A stretch of 64,000 nt of DNA from the NCBI GenBank assembly GCA_041574955.1, contig JBFGNS010000003.1:7185-71184 (forward strand), given 5' to 3'. The position numbers and the translations under genes are program-made. The stretch comes from CALZJC01 sp041574955. Lineage in GTDB: Bacteria; Acidobacteriota; Thermoanaerobaculia; Multivoradales; JAHEKO01. Positions within the stretch are counted from its first letter, which is position 1. The number at the start of each line of letters is the position of its first letter. Shown here piece by piece: positions 16,157 through 24,417 of the stretch. Below the pieces are notes generated by a model. The model did no database searches and was not told where the DNA came from. It was given only the letters and a program-made list of their open reading frames with translations.

Positions 16157-17590
16157 TCAGCCGGCGGCGGCCAGCGCCGGCGTCTGCAGCGCGCGCTGGC
16201 GGTAGAGCAGCTCGAACAGGTTGCCCTCGTGGGGCTGGTCCCAGCTCACCCGACTGGTGGGCAGCGGTCCCAGGTTGAGCCGCTCGATGGCGGGCGACAC
16301 CAGCGCCTGCTGCTGCAGCTCGCGGTCGTTGCTCAGCAGCGTCGCCACCAGCGTCGGCTCGAGGGCGGCCAGCAGCCGCTCGCGGGGTACCTCCACCACG
16401 CCGACGAACGGCAGCAGGAGCTCGGTCTGGGCCAGCGGGTGGCCCGGGTCCTCGCACCAGACGACGGTGGGCAGCACGAACCAGCAGCCGCCCGCCTGCG
16501 CTACCCGGCCGCCCGAGCGGTGGCGGGCGGTGAGGTCCTCGGCGCCGGGTTGGCCGAGCCGGGCGTCGATGTACTCCGACAGCCGCTCGGCGGCGGCGCG
16601 GCTGGGCATCGCGGCCAGCGCCGCCTCGGGGTGGTCGAGCGGGCGCGCCTCGATGGCGGCCAGCCGTTCGGCCAAGCCGTCGGCCAGCTCCCGGCCGTGT
16701 GCGGTGGTGCGGACGCCCGAGGCGTTGACGCACGAGCGGCCGCCGTTGTCGGCCACCGAGGCGGCGATCAGCTCGAGGTGGTCGCGCCAGCTGGCGGCCT
16801 GGTCGGGCCCCAGCAGCACCTTGCTCCAGCCGGGGCCGTGGATCTGGACGCGCGAGTCGGCCCGCCACGGCTCGACGGTGGCGCGGTCGCCGAACAGCAG
16901 CGAGCGGCCGCACTCCAGCAGCAGCTGGGCGGCGCCGTCGTAGCCGGCCGGGTAGAAGCCGAGCGCCGCCGGCGGCAGGCCGGCAGCGAGGAGAGCCTGG
17001 CACACCCGCCACGGGGTCCACGGCTCCTGGCTGCCGGGCTTGAGCGCCAGCGCCACCTTGAAGGCGACCGCCGGCAGCCACAGCGAGTGGACGCCGGGCG
17101 AGTTGCTCGGCAGCACCGCGCCGAGAACCGAGGTCTCGCGCCGGTAGGAGACGGTGCGCCCCTCCTGCACGCCGTAGCCGCGGTCGAGGATGGCGCCGTC
17201 CAGGCCGCGGGTCAGCCCCGCCATCACGGTCGGCATCTCGGCCATCACGAAGCGGATCTTCTCCATGTTGCGCCGCCCCATGGCCTCGGGCATGCCGGTG
17301 GTGGCGGCCAGCTGGCGCAGGTAGTCGGACGGGCCCTGGACGGCGTCGCCGAGCGGCAGCTGGCCGCCGACGAACAGCTCCGCCGCCCGCCGGCAGATCT
17401 CGACCAGCTCGTCGGTGGCCAGCGCGTCGAGCGGCTCGAGCTCGGCCATGCGGCGCACGTCGCGCGCGACGAGCCCCGGGTGAGCGCGGCTCACCTCCGC
17501 CACCGGTTCGCCGGTGCGCAGGTCGGCCAGCCGCGCCGTGGTCAGGCTGCGGTACGGCCGTCCGAGGCGGAGCAGCGGGATGTGGAGCAT
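16157..17590 (-). CDS. Acyl-CoA reductase / aldehyde dehydrogenase-like protein (LuxC-like)
   Basis: 477 residues of the ALDH superfamily fold in a LuxC/acyl-CoA-reductase-like form. Visible are the nucleotide-binding stretch (GAVLPSNSPG at 158-166, then ALALKPGSQEP), the catalytic Cys287 in GGRSCVNASG, and the E-x-L-x-P-F segment near residue 380 (TELLLPFVGVVEV) equivalent to the ALDH Glu loop. It would reduce an activated acyl group, as thioester or acyl-protein, to an aldehyde with NAD(P)H. The ATG shares one base with the stop of the LuxE-like gene before it (TGATG), so the two are made together. That pairing mimics the fatty acid reductase complex of luminous bacteria, but no luciferase genes are visible here. 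An ordinary aldehyde dehydrogenase is the alternative. Its substrate is unknown. Confidence 0.78.
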   Translation of the reverse strand: MLHIPLLRLGRPYRSLTTARLADLRTGEPVAEVSRAHPGLVARDVRRMAELEPLDALATDELVEICRRAAELFVGGQLPLGDAVQGPSDYLRQLAATTGMPEAMGRRNMEKIRFVMAEMPTVMAGLTRGLDGAILDRGYGVQEGRTVSYRRETSVLGAVLPSNSPGVHSLWLPAVAFKVALALKPGSQEPWTPWRVCQALLAAGLPPAALGFYPAGYDGAAQLLLECGRSLLFGDRATVEPWRADSRVQIHGPGWSKVLLGPDQAASWRDHLELIAASVADNGGRSCVNASGVRTTAHGRELADGLAERLAAIEARPLDHPEAALAAMPSRAAAERLSEYIDARLGQPGAEDLTARHRSGGRVAQAGGCWFVLPTVVWCEDPGHPLAQTELLLPFVGVVEVPRERLLAALEPTLVATLLSNDRELQQQALVSPAIERLNLGPLPTSRVSWDQPHEGNLFELLYRQRALQTPALAAAG

Positions 17591-18684
17591 CAGTAGACCC
17601 CGACCGTGACGGTCTCGCCGAGCGGCGCGAACAGCCGCAGGTTGGACACGCCGTCCCACGGGTAGGGCGCGATCGGCTCGGCGCGCTCGCCCTCGTCCCG
17701 CTCGAGGAAGCGTGGCATGAAGAACTCGCGGGTCAGCGTGGTGAGCATCACCCGCCCGGTGGCGCCGTAGTCGACGGTGGTCTCCGGGTCGTCGGGGTCG
17801 ACCAGCTCGAAGATGGCGCGCGGGCTGGGCGGGTAGTAGGTGATGGTGTAGTCGGGCCGCTCGGGGTCGAACGGCCGCGAGCACGCCAGGCCCATCAGGG
17901 TGTTGCCGTAGGTGGGCACGAAGTCGATGCCGGGCACCAGCTCCTCGCGCGCGAAGCGGTGGAACTGGGCGTTCATCTCGGTGCCGCCGCAGAAGATGCC
18001 GCGGATGCCCACCTTCGCCAGGTCGAGCTTGGCGCTCAGCGCCTCGAGCAGCTTCGGGGTGGTGAACAGGCAGCGGATGTTGTCGTGGCCGCGCAGGATC
18101 TTGAGCCCCTGGTCGATGACGTGCTCCTTGTAGGCCTCGGCCTCCTGCAGCCGGCCGGCCTTGAGCAGCTTCGACACCCAGCGTGGGTCGAGATCGACGT
18201 GGAAGGCGATGCCGCCGCGGTACTGCGCCAGGTGCTCGATCGCCAGCCGCAGCCGCCGCGGACCGGTCGGGCCGAGCATCAGCCAGTCGCCGCCGCGCGG
18301 GAAGCCGTCGTCGGACAGGGTGCCGGAGAACATCTCGTAGTCGACGCGGAAGTCGTCGACGTTGATCCGCGTCTTGGGCAGGCCGGTCGAACCGCCGGTC
18401 TCGAAAACCGTGATCGGCTTGTCGAGCAGCGGCTGCGGCACCCACCTGCGCACCGGGCCGCCGCGCAGCCACTCGTCCTCGAAGTGACCCAGGTGTTTGA
18501 GGTCGGCGTAGCCGTGGATCTTGTCGCGCGGGTCGAACGGCAGGCGGGCGGCGTAGTCGAGCCAGAACCGGCAGCCGGTCTCGAGAGCGAAGTGCCAGGC
18601 CACCATCTCGCGCACCCAGGCGTCGAGACGCTGGCGGGCTTCCGCCACCTGTTCGGCGAGCGCCTGGCCGGTGGCCAGGGTCAT
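17590..18684 (-). CDS. Acyl-adenylating enzyme, LuxE / phenylacetate-CoA-ligase-like
   Basis: 364 residues of the ANL (acyl-adenylate) superfamily without the usual C-terminal lid domain. The phosphate-binding loop TGGSTGLPK (96-104), the GGTEMN and TYGNTLMG core motifs and the YGATGRVMLTTL segment are present. Proteins of this size and order include LuxE acyl-protein synthetases and short phenylacetate-CoA-ligase relatives. It should activate a carboxylic acid as acyl-AMP and pass it to a thiol, here most likely on the LuxC-like partner encoded next. Start and stop overlap both neighbours (ATGA with the propeller gene upstream, TGATG with the LuxC-like gene downstream), so the cluster is translated as one block. 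Confidence 0.78.
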   Translation of the reverse strand: MTLATGQALAEQVAEARQRLDAWVREMVAWHFALETGCRFWLDYAARLPFDPRDKIHGYADLKHLGHFEDEWLRGGPVRRWVPQPLLDKPITVFETGGSTGLPKTRINVDDFRVDYEMFSGTLSDDGFPRGGDWLMLGPTGPRRLRLAIEHLAQYRGGIAFHVDLDPRWVSKLLKAGRLQEAEAYKEHVIDQGLKILRGHDNIRCLFTTPKLLEALSAKLDLAKVGIRGIFCGGTEMNAQFHRFAREELVPGIDFVPTYGNTLMGLACSRPFDPERPDYTITYYPPSPRAIFELVDPDDPETTVDYGATGRVMLTTLTREFFMPRFLERDEGERAEPIAPYPWDGVSNLRLFAPLGETVTVGVY

Positions 18685-20144
18685 TCGGCGCCCGCCGGCG
18701 CCTTCGCCCCCTGGGCGAAGGCGAACAGCTTGTTGCGGCTGGCGATGTAGAGCACGCTGTCGCGCGCTACCGGGGTGGTGTAGACGGCCGCTCCCAGGTT
18801 CATCTCGTCGAGCACCACCGGCTGGCCGTCCTTGCCCTTGCCGGCGGCGAGCACCACCACGTCGCCGTCCTCGTCGCCCAGGTAGACCTTGCCGTCGGCG
18901 ACGAACGCAGAGCCCCACACTGCGGCGAAGGTGTCGTAGGTCCAGTGGTGCTGGCCGGTGCGGGCGTCCAGGCAGTAGAGGAAGCCCGACAGGTCGGCGA
19001 TGTAGAGCAGGCCGTCGGCGATCGCCGCGGTCGACATGGTGCGGTGGAACTCCTCGCCGCCCCGGTGCCAGGCGACGTGGGTGTCGGTGACGTCGCCCGA
19101 GCCGGCGGCGTCGATCGCCCACAGGTTGCCGACACCCTCACCGTGCTCGGGATCCTGGCCGACGCCGATGTAGACCCGGTCCTCCCACACCACCGGCGTG
19201 CCGATGATGTTGTTGCGGGTGCCCGAGCCGCCCAGCTCCCACTGCGAGTCCTTGGGGTTGGCGTCGAACTTCCACAGCAGCGAGCCGTCGTCGGGCTTGA
19301 GCGAGTAGACCCAGCCGTCGCCGCCCGGGAAGATCACCTGCGGCCGGCCCTTGACCACCGCGTAGGCGGGGTTGGACCACTGGCCGTGCAGGATGTTGCG
19401 GCCCGGCAGCGCGCTCTCCCACACCAGCTTGCCGCTGCGCTTGTCGACCGCGATGAAGCTCGGCGCCAGCGTCGACGGGATGTTGACGTGGCCCTCGTCG
19501 ACGCCGTTGCCGGTGACGGTGAACACCAGGTTGCCGACCACCAGCGGGTTGCCGGCGGCCAGGTTGTGGGGGAACACGTCGAGCTCCTCGATCATGTCCA
19601 GGCTCCACACCAGGTCGGCGTCGCGCTGTCCGCTGCGGGCCTCGCTGGTGATCGGGCCGTCGTTCTCGCCGTCGCGGAAGCCCTCGGTGTCGGCGCACAC
19701 CAGCTCGGCCCGGTTGGAGACGTAGTACAGCCGGTCGCCCTCGACGTACGGCCCCGAGCAGATGCCCTGCAGCGGCCAGTCGTGGACCCGGCCGGCAGGC
19801 AGCTTGTCGTGCACCGCCTGCCACAGGAACTCGCCGCTGTCGGCGTCGAACGCCATCAAGACGCCCTTGTCGCCGGTCACCGCGGGGTCGCGCGGGCTCT
19901 CGTTGTTGGTGCCGACGTAGATCCGGCTGCCCGCCACCACCGGCCCGCCGTAGCTCTGCGAGCCGAGGGGCTGGACCCACTTGACGTTCTCGCCGGTCTT
20001 GACGTTCCAGCTCGCCGGCAGCCCGGTGGCGCCGGAGACCATGTTGCGGGACGGCGTGTTGCCAAACATGCCGGTGACGGTGGCGGCCAGCGCCGCGCCC
20101 GCCGCCAGCGCGACGAACGAGGCTGCGATCAGGAGTCTCTTCAT
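18681..20144 (-). CDS. Exported PQQ-type beta-propeller protein (second of pair)
   Basis: 487 residues with a signal peptide (LLIAASFVALAAGAALA). Multiple propeller blades carry the usual V(L/Y)...FDA.(S/T)G...W pattern (for example MAFDADSGEFLWQ, IAVDKRSGKLVWE, YCLDARTGQHHWT). The conserved disulphide and catalytic residues of PQQ alcohol dehydrogenases are not evident, so it is better described as a BamB-like or PQQ-fold binding protein than as a proven quinoprotein. It should lie in the periplasm or at the surface. It overlaps by four bases (ATGA) the propeller gene before it and the LuxE-like gene after it. Gene order suggests a shared job with the acyl-activation/reduction pair, but no mechanism is visible. 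Confidence 0.8.
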   Translation of the reverse strand: MKRLLIAASFVALAAGAALAATVTGMFGNTPSRNMVSGATGLPASWNVKTGENVKWVQPLGSQSYGGPVVAGSRIYVGTNNESPRDPAVTGDKGVLMAFDADSGEFLWQAVHDKLPAGRVHDWPLQGICSGPYVEGDRLYYVSNRAELVCADTEGFRDGENDGPITSEARSGQRDADLVWSLDMIEELDVFPHNLAAGNPLVVGNLVFTVTGNGVDEGHVNIPSTLAPSFIAVDKRSGKLVWESALPGRNILHGQWSNPAYAVVKGRPQVIFPGGDGWVYSLKPDDGSLLWKFDANPKDSQWELGGSGTRNNIIGTPVVWEDRVYIGVGQDPEHGEGVGNLWAIDAAGSGDVTDTHVAWHRGGEEFHRTMSTAAIADGLLYIADLSGFLYCLDARTGQHHWTYDTFAAVWGSAFVADGKVYLGDEDGDVVVLAAGKGKDGQPVVLDEMNLGAAVYTTPVARDSVLYIASRNKLFAFAQGAKAPAGAE

Positions 20145-22354
20145 GGTTGGTTCCCGTAGACGTGGAGGTTGTCGAAGTGGATGTCGGTCGGGGAGTAGCC
20201 CGACAGGCCGGGCGCCCCCTGGTGGATCGGCAGCAGGTCCTCGACGACGATCGACCAATCGGCCGGCTCTTCGCCGTCCTTTGGCCACACCTTGCCGCGG
20301 ATCACGGCGCGCTCGCCGGCGGCGTCCACCCGCAGCTTCATGCGGTACCAGACGTCCGGCTGCCAGGGAAAGTCGATCTCGCGCATCATGCGCAGCTCCG
20401 ACTGCCAGGAACGCACCTGCAGCTGCTGGTGGTTGCCCATCAGCTCCATCGTGTAGCCGGAGTTGATCAGCCCCATGTCGGGCATGCGGCGGCCGGTCCG
20501 GCTGCCCCTGAGATCGGCCTCGATGGTGTAGCCGGCGAGCTCGGGGTGGCCGATGAAGGTGATGTGGCGGTCGATCTTGCGCGCCGCCGGCCCCTTGACC
20601 AGCACCTTGTTGCCGTCGATCTCGTCGACCTTCCAGGCCATCAGGTAGGCCATGAAGTAGCCTGGCACCGCGCCGGCGGCAGTGGTCTCGAAGTCCTCGG
20701 CGAGCGGCAGCGGCTGCAGCACCCGCACCCGGCCGGCGGCGGAGAGCTCACCGGCGGTGGCCACCACCAGCCCCTGGCGCGAGCCGGCGGCGGCGGTGAG
20801 GACGCCGTCGGCCGACACCATGCCGGCGAGGCCGTCGAGCGACCAGTCGGCGGTCAGCGGCCCGAGCGGGCGTCCCTTGGCGTCGAACGCCTGCACCGTG
20901 AAGCCGGTGCTCTCGCCCGGCCGCAGGATGACCTCCGCCGGCACCACCCGGATGCGTGCCGGCGGCGTGCCGGCCGGCGGCGGGCTCTCGGGCGCCGCCG
21001 GCTGGGGGTCGGAGGAGACCCCGAACGGCTTGCTCTTGTCCCCCAGGCAGTACAGCCCCTCCTCGGTGGCGAAGTAGATACGGCCGTAGGCGATCGCCGG
21101 CGAGCTGTAGATCTCGGCGAACCGGTTCTCGCCCTCGAGCCGGATCTCCTCGAGGTCCAGCAGGCGGCCCGACTCGGCACCGGGCTCGACGATCAGGAAC
21201 CGCCCGTTGACCTCGGTGGCGTAGAGCTTGCCGTCGGCCACCACCGGTGAGCCCTTGCCGACTCGCCCCAGGTTGAGCTCCCAGGCGGAGTCGCCGGTGG
21301 CGGCGTCGAGAGCGTGCAGGTTGGCCGAGTTGTCGATCACGTACAGCCGCCCGCCGGCGAGCGCCGGCGACGCGAACCCCGCCGACACCGGCGAGCGCCA
21401 CAACTCGTGGCTGGCGGTGACGTCACCCGAGCCGGTGCCGTCGATCGCCACCACCCGCCCCATCGTGCCTTCGTCGACGTTCTCCTCCGAGTGGCTGGCG
21501 TAGACCTTGGTGCCGTCCACCACCACCGAGGTGTTGATGCCGCGCTGCGACAGCCGGAAGCCCCACACCGGCTCGCCGGTGCTCGCCTCGACGGCGTAGA
21601 TGCCGCCGCCGCCGTTGCCCGCCACCACCAGCCGCCGGCCGTCGACCCACATCAGGTTGGGGGTCGATTGGGTGTTCTTGTCGGCCTGCGTGGGCGCCGG
21701 CGTCGACACCCACAGCAGCGCGCCGGTGAGCTTGTCGAAGGCGCGGTAGCGGTGCAGCGGGGTGCGCTCGCCGCCCCAGCTGGTGTTGGAGAAGGTGACG
21801 ATCAGCCGCTCGCCGTCGACCAGCGGGGTCTGGGTGCGCCCGCCGTAGCCCTCCATGAAGCCGAACTCGTCGACGAACGAGCGCGACCAGACGATGCGGC
21901 CGTCGGCCGAGTCGAAGCAGAAGAACAGCCCGCCGACGCCCTGGACGTAGACGTAGCCCGTCTCGGGGTCGGCTACCGGGCTCGGCCAGCCGACCCGGTT
22001 CCAGGGCACCGACGTGTGGTAGACGTTCCACCGCCGCTCCCACAGCTTGGCTCCGGTCTCGGCGTCGAAGCAGGCCATCATCTCCTGGCGCTGGCTGTCC
22101 TCGCCGACGCGGCCGTTGGCACAAACCCGGCCGCGGGTCACCACCGGCGTCGAGCGGCCGACGAAGTCGACCCGCCAGATCAGGTTCTCGCCGGCCTGCG
22201 ACCAGCCCGCGATGAGGCCGGTCTCGGGCGACGTGCCGTTGCGCTGCGGGCCGCGCCAGTGGGCCCATTCTCCGGCCGAGGCCGGCGTGGCGACGAGCGC
22301 CGTGGTGAGCAGTACGGCGGTGGCCGCCGCGGCGGCCAGGAGCTTGCGGTGCAT
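20141..22354 (-). CDS. Exported PQQ-type beta-propeller with C-terminal Ig-like and laminin-G-like domains (first of pair)
   Basis: 737 residues; ATG at 22354 is chosen because a gggagg ribosome site lies just upstream, giving a signal peptide (AAAAATAVLLTTALVATPASA). Residues about 30-440 form a propeller (HWRGPQRNGTSPETG opening, blades such as ACFDAETGAKLWERRW and YAVEASTGEPVWGF). A short Ig-like segment follows (RIRVVPAEVILRPGE). The last 200 residues resemble a jelly-roll of the 3-keto-disaccharide hydrolase (DUF1080) type (EADLRGSRTGRRMPDMGL, WYRMKLRVDAAGE). It is 19 bases after the Hsp20 gene and overlaps the second propeller by ATGA. A secreted binding or carbohydrate-linked role is likely; no catalytic site is clear. 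Confidence 0.8.
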   Translation of the reverse strand: MHRKLLAAAAATAVLLTTALVATPASAGEWAHWRGPQRNGTSPETGLIAGWSQAGENLIWRVDFVGRSTPVVTRGRVCANGRVGEDSQRQEMMACFDAETGAKLWERRWNVYHTSVPWNRVGWPSPVADPETGYVYVQGVGGLFFCFDSADGRIVWSRSFVDEFGFMEGYGGRTQTPLVDGERLIVTFSNTSWGGERTPLHRYRAFDKLTGALLWVSTPAPTQADKNTQSTPNLMWVDGRRLVVAGNGGGGIYAVEASTGEPVWGFRLSQRGINTSVVVDGTKVYASHSEENVDEGTMGRVVAIDGTGSGDVTASHELWRSPVSAGFASPALAGGRLYVIDNSANLHALDAATGDSAWELNLGRVGKGSPVVADGKLYATEVNGRFLIVEPGAESGRLLDLEEIRLEGENRFAEIYSSPAIAYGRIYFATEEGLYCLGDKSKPFGVSSDPQPAAPESPPPAGTPPARIRVVPAEVILRPGESTGFTVQAFDAKGRPLGPLTADWSLDGLAGMVSADGVLTAAAGSRQGLVVATAGELSAAGRVRVLQPLPLAEDFETTAAGAVPGYFMAYLMAWKVDEIDGNKVLVKGPAARKIDRHITFIGHPELAGYTIEADLRGSRTGRRMPDMGLINSGYTMELMGNHQQLQVRSWQSELRMMREIDFPWQPDVWYRMKLRVDAAGERAVIRGKVWPKDGEEPADWSIVVEDLLPIHQGAPGLSGYSPTDIHFDNLHVYGNQP

Positions 22355-22373
22355 TCCCACCTCCCCGATCGCT

Positions 22374-22769
22374 TCAGGTGACCCGGATGCGCCGCGGCTG
22401 CTGCTCTGGGGACTTCGGCAGGGTCAGCGTCAGCACGCCGCCGGCGATGCGGGCCGTGATGCCATCACGATCGATCTTGCTGGACAAGGCGAACGTCCGG
22501 CTGAAGTGCCCGACGTTGTACTCGGTGTAGACGGGGCTGAGCCCCTCGTAGGCTGAGAAGTCGATGCCGCCTTCCACCCTGAGCTGGTCGCGCTCGAGCG
22601 AGACCGAGAGCCGGCCCCTGTCGACGCCCGGCAGGTCCATCACCACCACCAGCGCCTCCTCGGTCTCGTAGATGTCGGTGTCGGGAGAGTAGGTCTTGCC
22701 GGGCGTGGTCTGCTCCCGTCCCGGGCTGCTCTCGCGCTTCTCGTGGACTTTCATCGGCTCGTCGGTCAT
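22374..22769 (-). CDS. Small heat shock protein, Hsp20/alpha-crystallin family (second copy)
   Basis: 131 residues. After a charged N-terminal arm the alpha-crystallin domain runs from about 30 to 120 (TDIYETEEALVVVMDLPGVD opening strand; GVLTLTLPKSP closing strand, the family's G-V-L-x-x-x-P signature). The C-terminal tail is RRIRVT, an I-x-V-type motif used in oligomer assembly. It acts as an ATP-independent holdase in the cytoplasm. It starts 12 bases after the other Hsp20 gene, and its stop is 19 bases from the first propeller gene, so it may belong to the same transcript. Confidence 0.93.
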   Translation of the reverse strand: MTDEPMKVHEKRESSPGREQTTPGKTYSPDTDIYETEEALVVVMDLPGVDRGRLSVSLERDQLRVEGGIDFSAYEGLSPVYTEYNVGHFSRTFALSSKIDRDGITARIAGGVLTLTLPKSPEQQPRRIRVT

Positions 22770-22781
22770 GGCGGCGCTCGC

Positions 22782-23204
22782 TCAGAAGACCTCGATGGTG
22801 CGCGGCTTGTCGGCCTCGGCGCGTGGCAGGGTCAGCCACAGGATGCCGTCCTTGTGCTCGGCGCGCGCCGCGTCCAGATCGATGGCGAACGGTACGGTCA
22901 GGGTGCGGTCGAAGGCGCCGCTCTGGCGCTCGCGACGGTGCACGCTGGTGCCCTCGGGGGCGGCGGTGGAACGGCTGCCCGCGATGCGCACGTGGTTGCG
23001 GTGGATCTGGACGTCGAGCGTCTGCTTGTCGATGCCGGGCAGCTCGGCCACCAGCAGGATGTCGCCGCCGCGCTGGAAGACGTTGACCGGCGGGTGGGCG
23101 CCGCGGCCGGCGGTGGAGCCGCCCAGCCCGCGCGACGACATCGACTCCTCGACCGCCTGCTGCAGGCGCTGGAGGGCGGCGAACGGATCCAGGAAGCTGG
23201 TCAT
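22782..23204 (-). CDS. Small heat shock protein, Hsp20/alpha-crystallin family (first copy)
   Basis: 140 residues starting MTSFLDPFAALQRL, a typical Hsp20 N-terminus; the longer upstream frame to 23276 is not supported by a start site. The alpha-crystallin domain begins PVNVFQRGGDILLVAELPG and ends DGILWLTLPRAEA, with a tail TIEVF. It differs clearly from the following Hsp20, so the two are paralogues rather than a recent duplicate and may co-assemble. No CIRCE element is visible in the 114 bases upstream, so control by HrcA is unlikely at this site. Confidence 0.93.
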   Translation of the reverse strand: MTSFLDPFAALQRLQQAVEESMSSRGLGGSTAGRGAHPPVNVFQRGGDILLVAELPGIDKQTLDVQIHRNHVRIAGSRSTAAPEGTSVHRRERQSGAFDRTLTVPFAIDLDAARAEHKDGILWLTLPRAEADKPRTIEVF

Positions 23205-23318
23205 GGTGCGTCTTCTGCCATGCTGGCTGGGGCGTGACCGGCGGTTTCGCCCGACAGAGCTTACCGCCCCGGCCACTGCGAGTTTATCCCTCCGCGGGCG
23301 GCGCGGGGAGGCGCGAGC

Positions 23319-23840
23319 TCAGCCGGCCGAGGCGCCCAGGATCTCGCTGTGGATGTAGCGCAGCAGGTTGCGCACCGAGATCGACCCCCGGAGCTCGCCG
23401 CCGTCTACGATAGGCAGGTGCCGGAACCCCTGGCTGACCATCCGGTGGATGGCGAAGGCCGGCGGATCGTGGCTGGTCAGCGTCGTCGGCCCGGGAGTCA
23501 TCACCTGGCTGACCGGTGTCGTGCTCGGATCGAGGCCGGTGCGCACAAGCCGCGCCAGCACGTCGCGCTCGGTGAAGATGCCGACCAGCCGCCCGTCGTC
23601 GACCACCTGGACGCAGCCGTGACGCTCGCGACGCATCCGCTCGATGGCTTCGGCGGCGGTCGCGTCGGGCGCCACCTCCGCCTTCGGCGTCAGCTCCAGG
23701 TCGCCCAGCGAGTCGGACATCAGCCGCCCGGCGAAGCCGGAGTCGGCTTCCGGAATGTCGAGGCCGGCGAGCTCCGAGCCGCAGCTCTCGCACAGCTCGA
23801 CGCCGGGGATGTTGTCGTTGCCGCAGAACGGACAGCGCAC
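23319..23840 (-). CDS. Zinc-ribbon plus CBS-domain pair protein
   Basis: 173 residues, GTG start (reading MRCPFCGNDN). The first 22 residues hold a four-Cys zinc ribbon (CPFC ... CESC). Two CBS motifs follow (about 45-105, ending VGIFTERDVLARLV; about 110-170, ending GSISVRNLLRYI), which usually bind adenosyl nucleotides and regulate partner proteins. There is no catalytic domain. Its GTG comes three bases after the stop of another CBS protein, so both are cotranslated. They lie upstream of the two Hsp20 genes on the same strand (114-base gap). A stress- or energy-sensing regulatory role is inferred. Confidence 0.88.
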   Translation of the reverse strand: MRCPFCGNDNIPGVELCESCGSELAGLDIPEADSGFAGRLMSDSLGDLELTPKAEVAPDATAAEAIERMRRERHGCVQVVDDGRLVGIFTERDVLARLVRTGLDPSTTPVSQVMTPGPTTLTSHDPPAFAIHRMVSQGFRHLPIVDGGELRGSISVRNLLRYIHSEILGASAG

Positions 23841-23843
23841 GGC

Positions 23844-24317
23844 TCAGCCCCCCTCGGGCCGCGCCAGCTGCTGGTGCAGGCGCGGCGGCAGGTTGAGCAC
23901 CGCCTCGGGAAAGTGCTCGGCGATGTAGCGCAGCACGTTGCGGCTCGACACCATTCCGACCCAGCGTCCTTCGGAGTCGACCAGCGGCAGGTTGCGGAAG
24001 CCGCGCTCGGTCATCGCCCGCACCGCCTCGCGCAGCGGCTGGTGGAGCTCAATGGTCAGCGGCTCGGGAGTCATCAGCTCGCCGATCGGGGTGTCGGGGT
24101 CGACCCGCTCGAGCGCCACCCGGAACAGCAAGTCGCGCTGGGTGAAGATGCCCACCACCCGGCGGTCGTCGCACACCGCGACGGCGTTGAAGCGCCGGCG
24201 GTCGAGAATCTCGCACACCTCGCCGAGCGAGGTCGAGCGGCTGACCGCCTCGCCGCTCTCCAGCCGCAGATCGCGGATGGTCGCGCTCTTCAGGATCTCC
24301 TCGATCTGGCGTGCCAT
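23844..24317 (-). CDS. CBS-domain pair protein
   Basis: 157 residues from the ATG at 24317 (MARQIEEILK); the upstream in-frame start at 24338 is less likely. Two CBS motifs fill the protein: the first ends VGIFTQRDLLFRVA, the second ends VGMVSSRNVLRYIAEHFPEA. It resembles the neighbouring zinc-ribbon CBS protein in both CBS halves, so the pair likely arose by duplication, with the partner gaining the zinc ribbon. Adenine nucleotide binding is expected from the family; no effector domain is visible. Confidence 0.88.
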   Translation of the reverse strand: MARQIEEILKSATIRDLRLESGEAVSRSTSLGEVCEILDRRRFNAVAVCDDRRVVGIFTQRDLLFRVALERVDPDTPIGELMTPEPLTIELHQPLREAVRAMTERGFRNLPLVDSEGRWVGMVSSRNVLRYIAEHFPEAVLNLPPRLHQQLARPEGG

Positions 24318-24402
24318 CGGAAACCCCAAGGCTAGCACAACCGCCGGGCGGGGGCCCCGCGCGGATAGCGGCCGGAACTTAGGACATCACCCCCCGCGCC
24401 GC

Positions 24403-24408
24403 TAGAAT
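24403..24408 (+). promoter_or_regulatory. Possible -10 element (tagaat) for the repeat protein gene
   Basis: tagaat ends nine bases before the ATG at 24418, with no ribosome site in between, which fits a leaderless or very short leader transcript. The -35 region (ttagga around 24379) is weak. Confidence 0.35.
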
Positions 24409-24417
24409 GCGCCCGCC

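Noticed and set aside
18681..22354. PQQ-dependent alcohol dehydrogenases
   Set aside because: The propellers lack recognisable catalytic Asp/Cys-Cys signatures; only the fold is supported.
23205..23318. CIRCE or other heat-shock operator before the hsp20 genes
   Set aside because: No TTAGCACTC-N9-GAGTGCTAA type repeat found in the gap.
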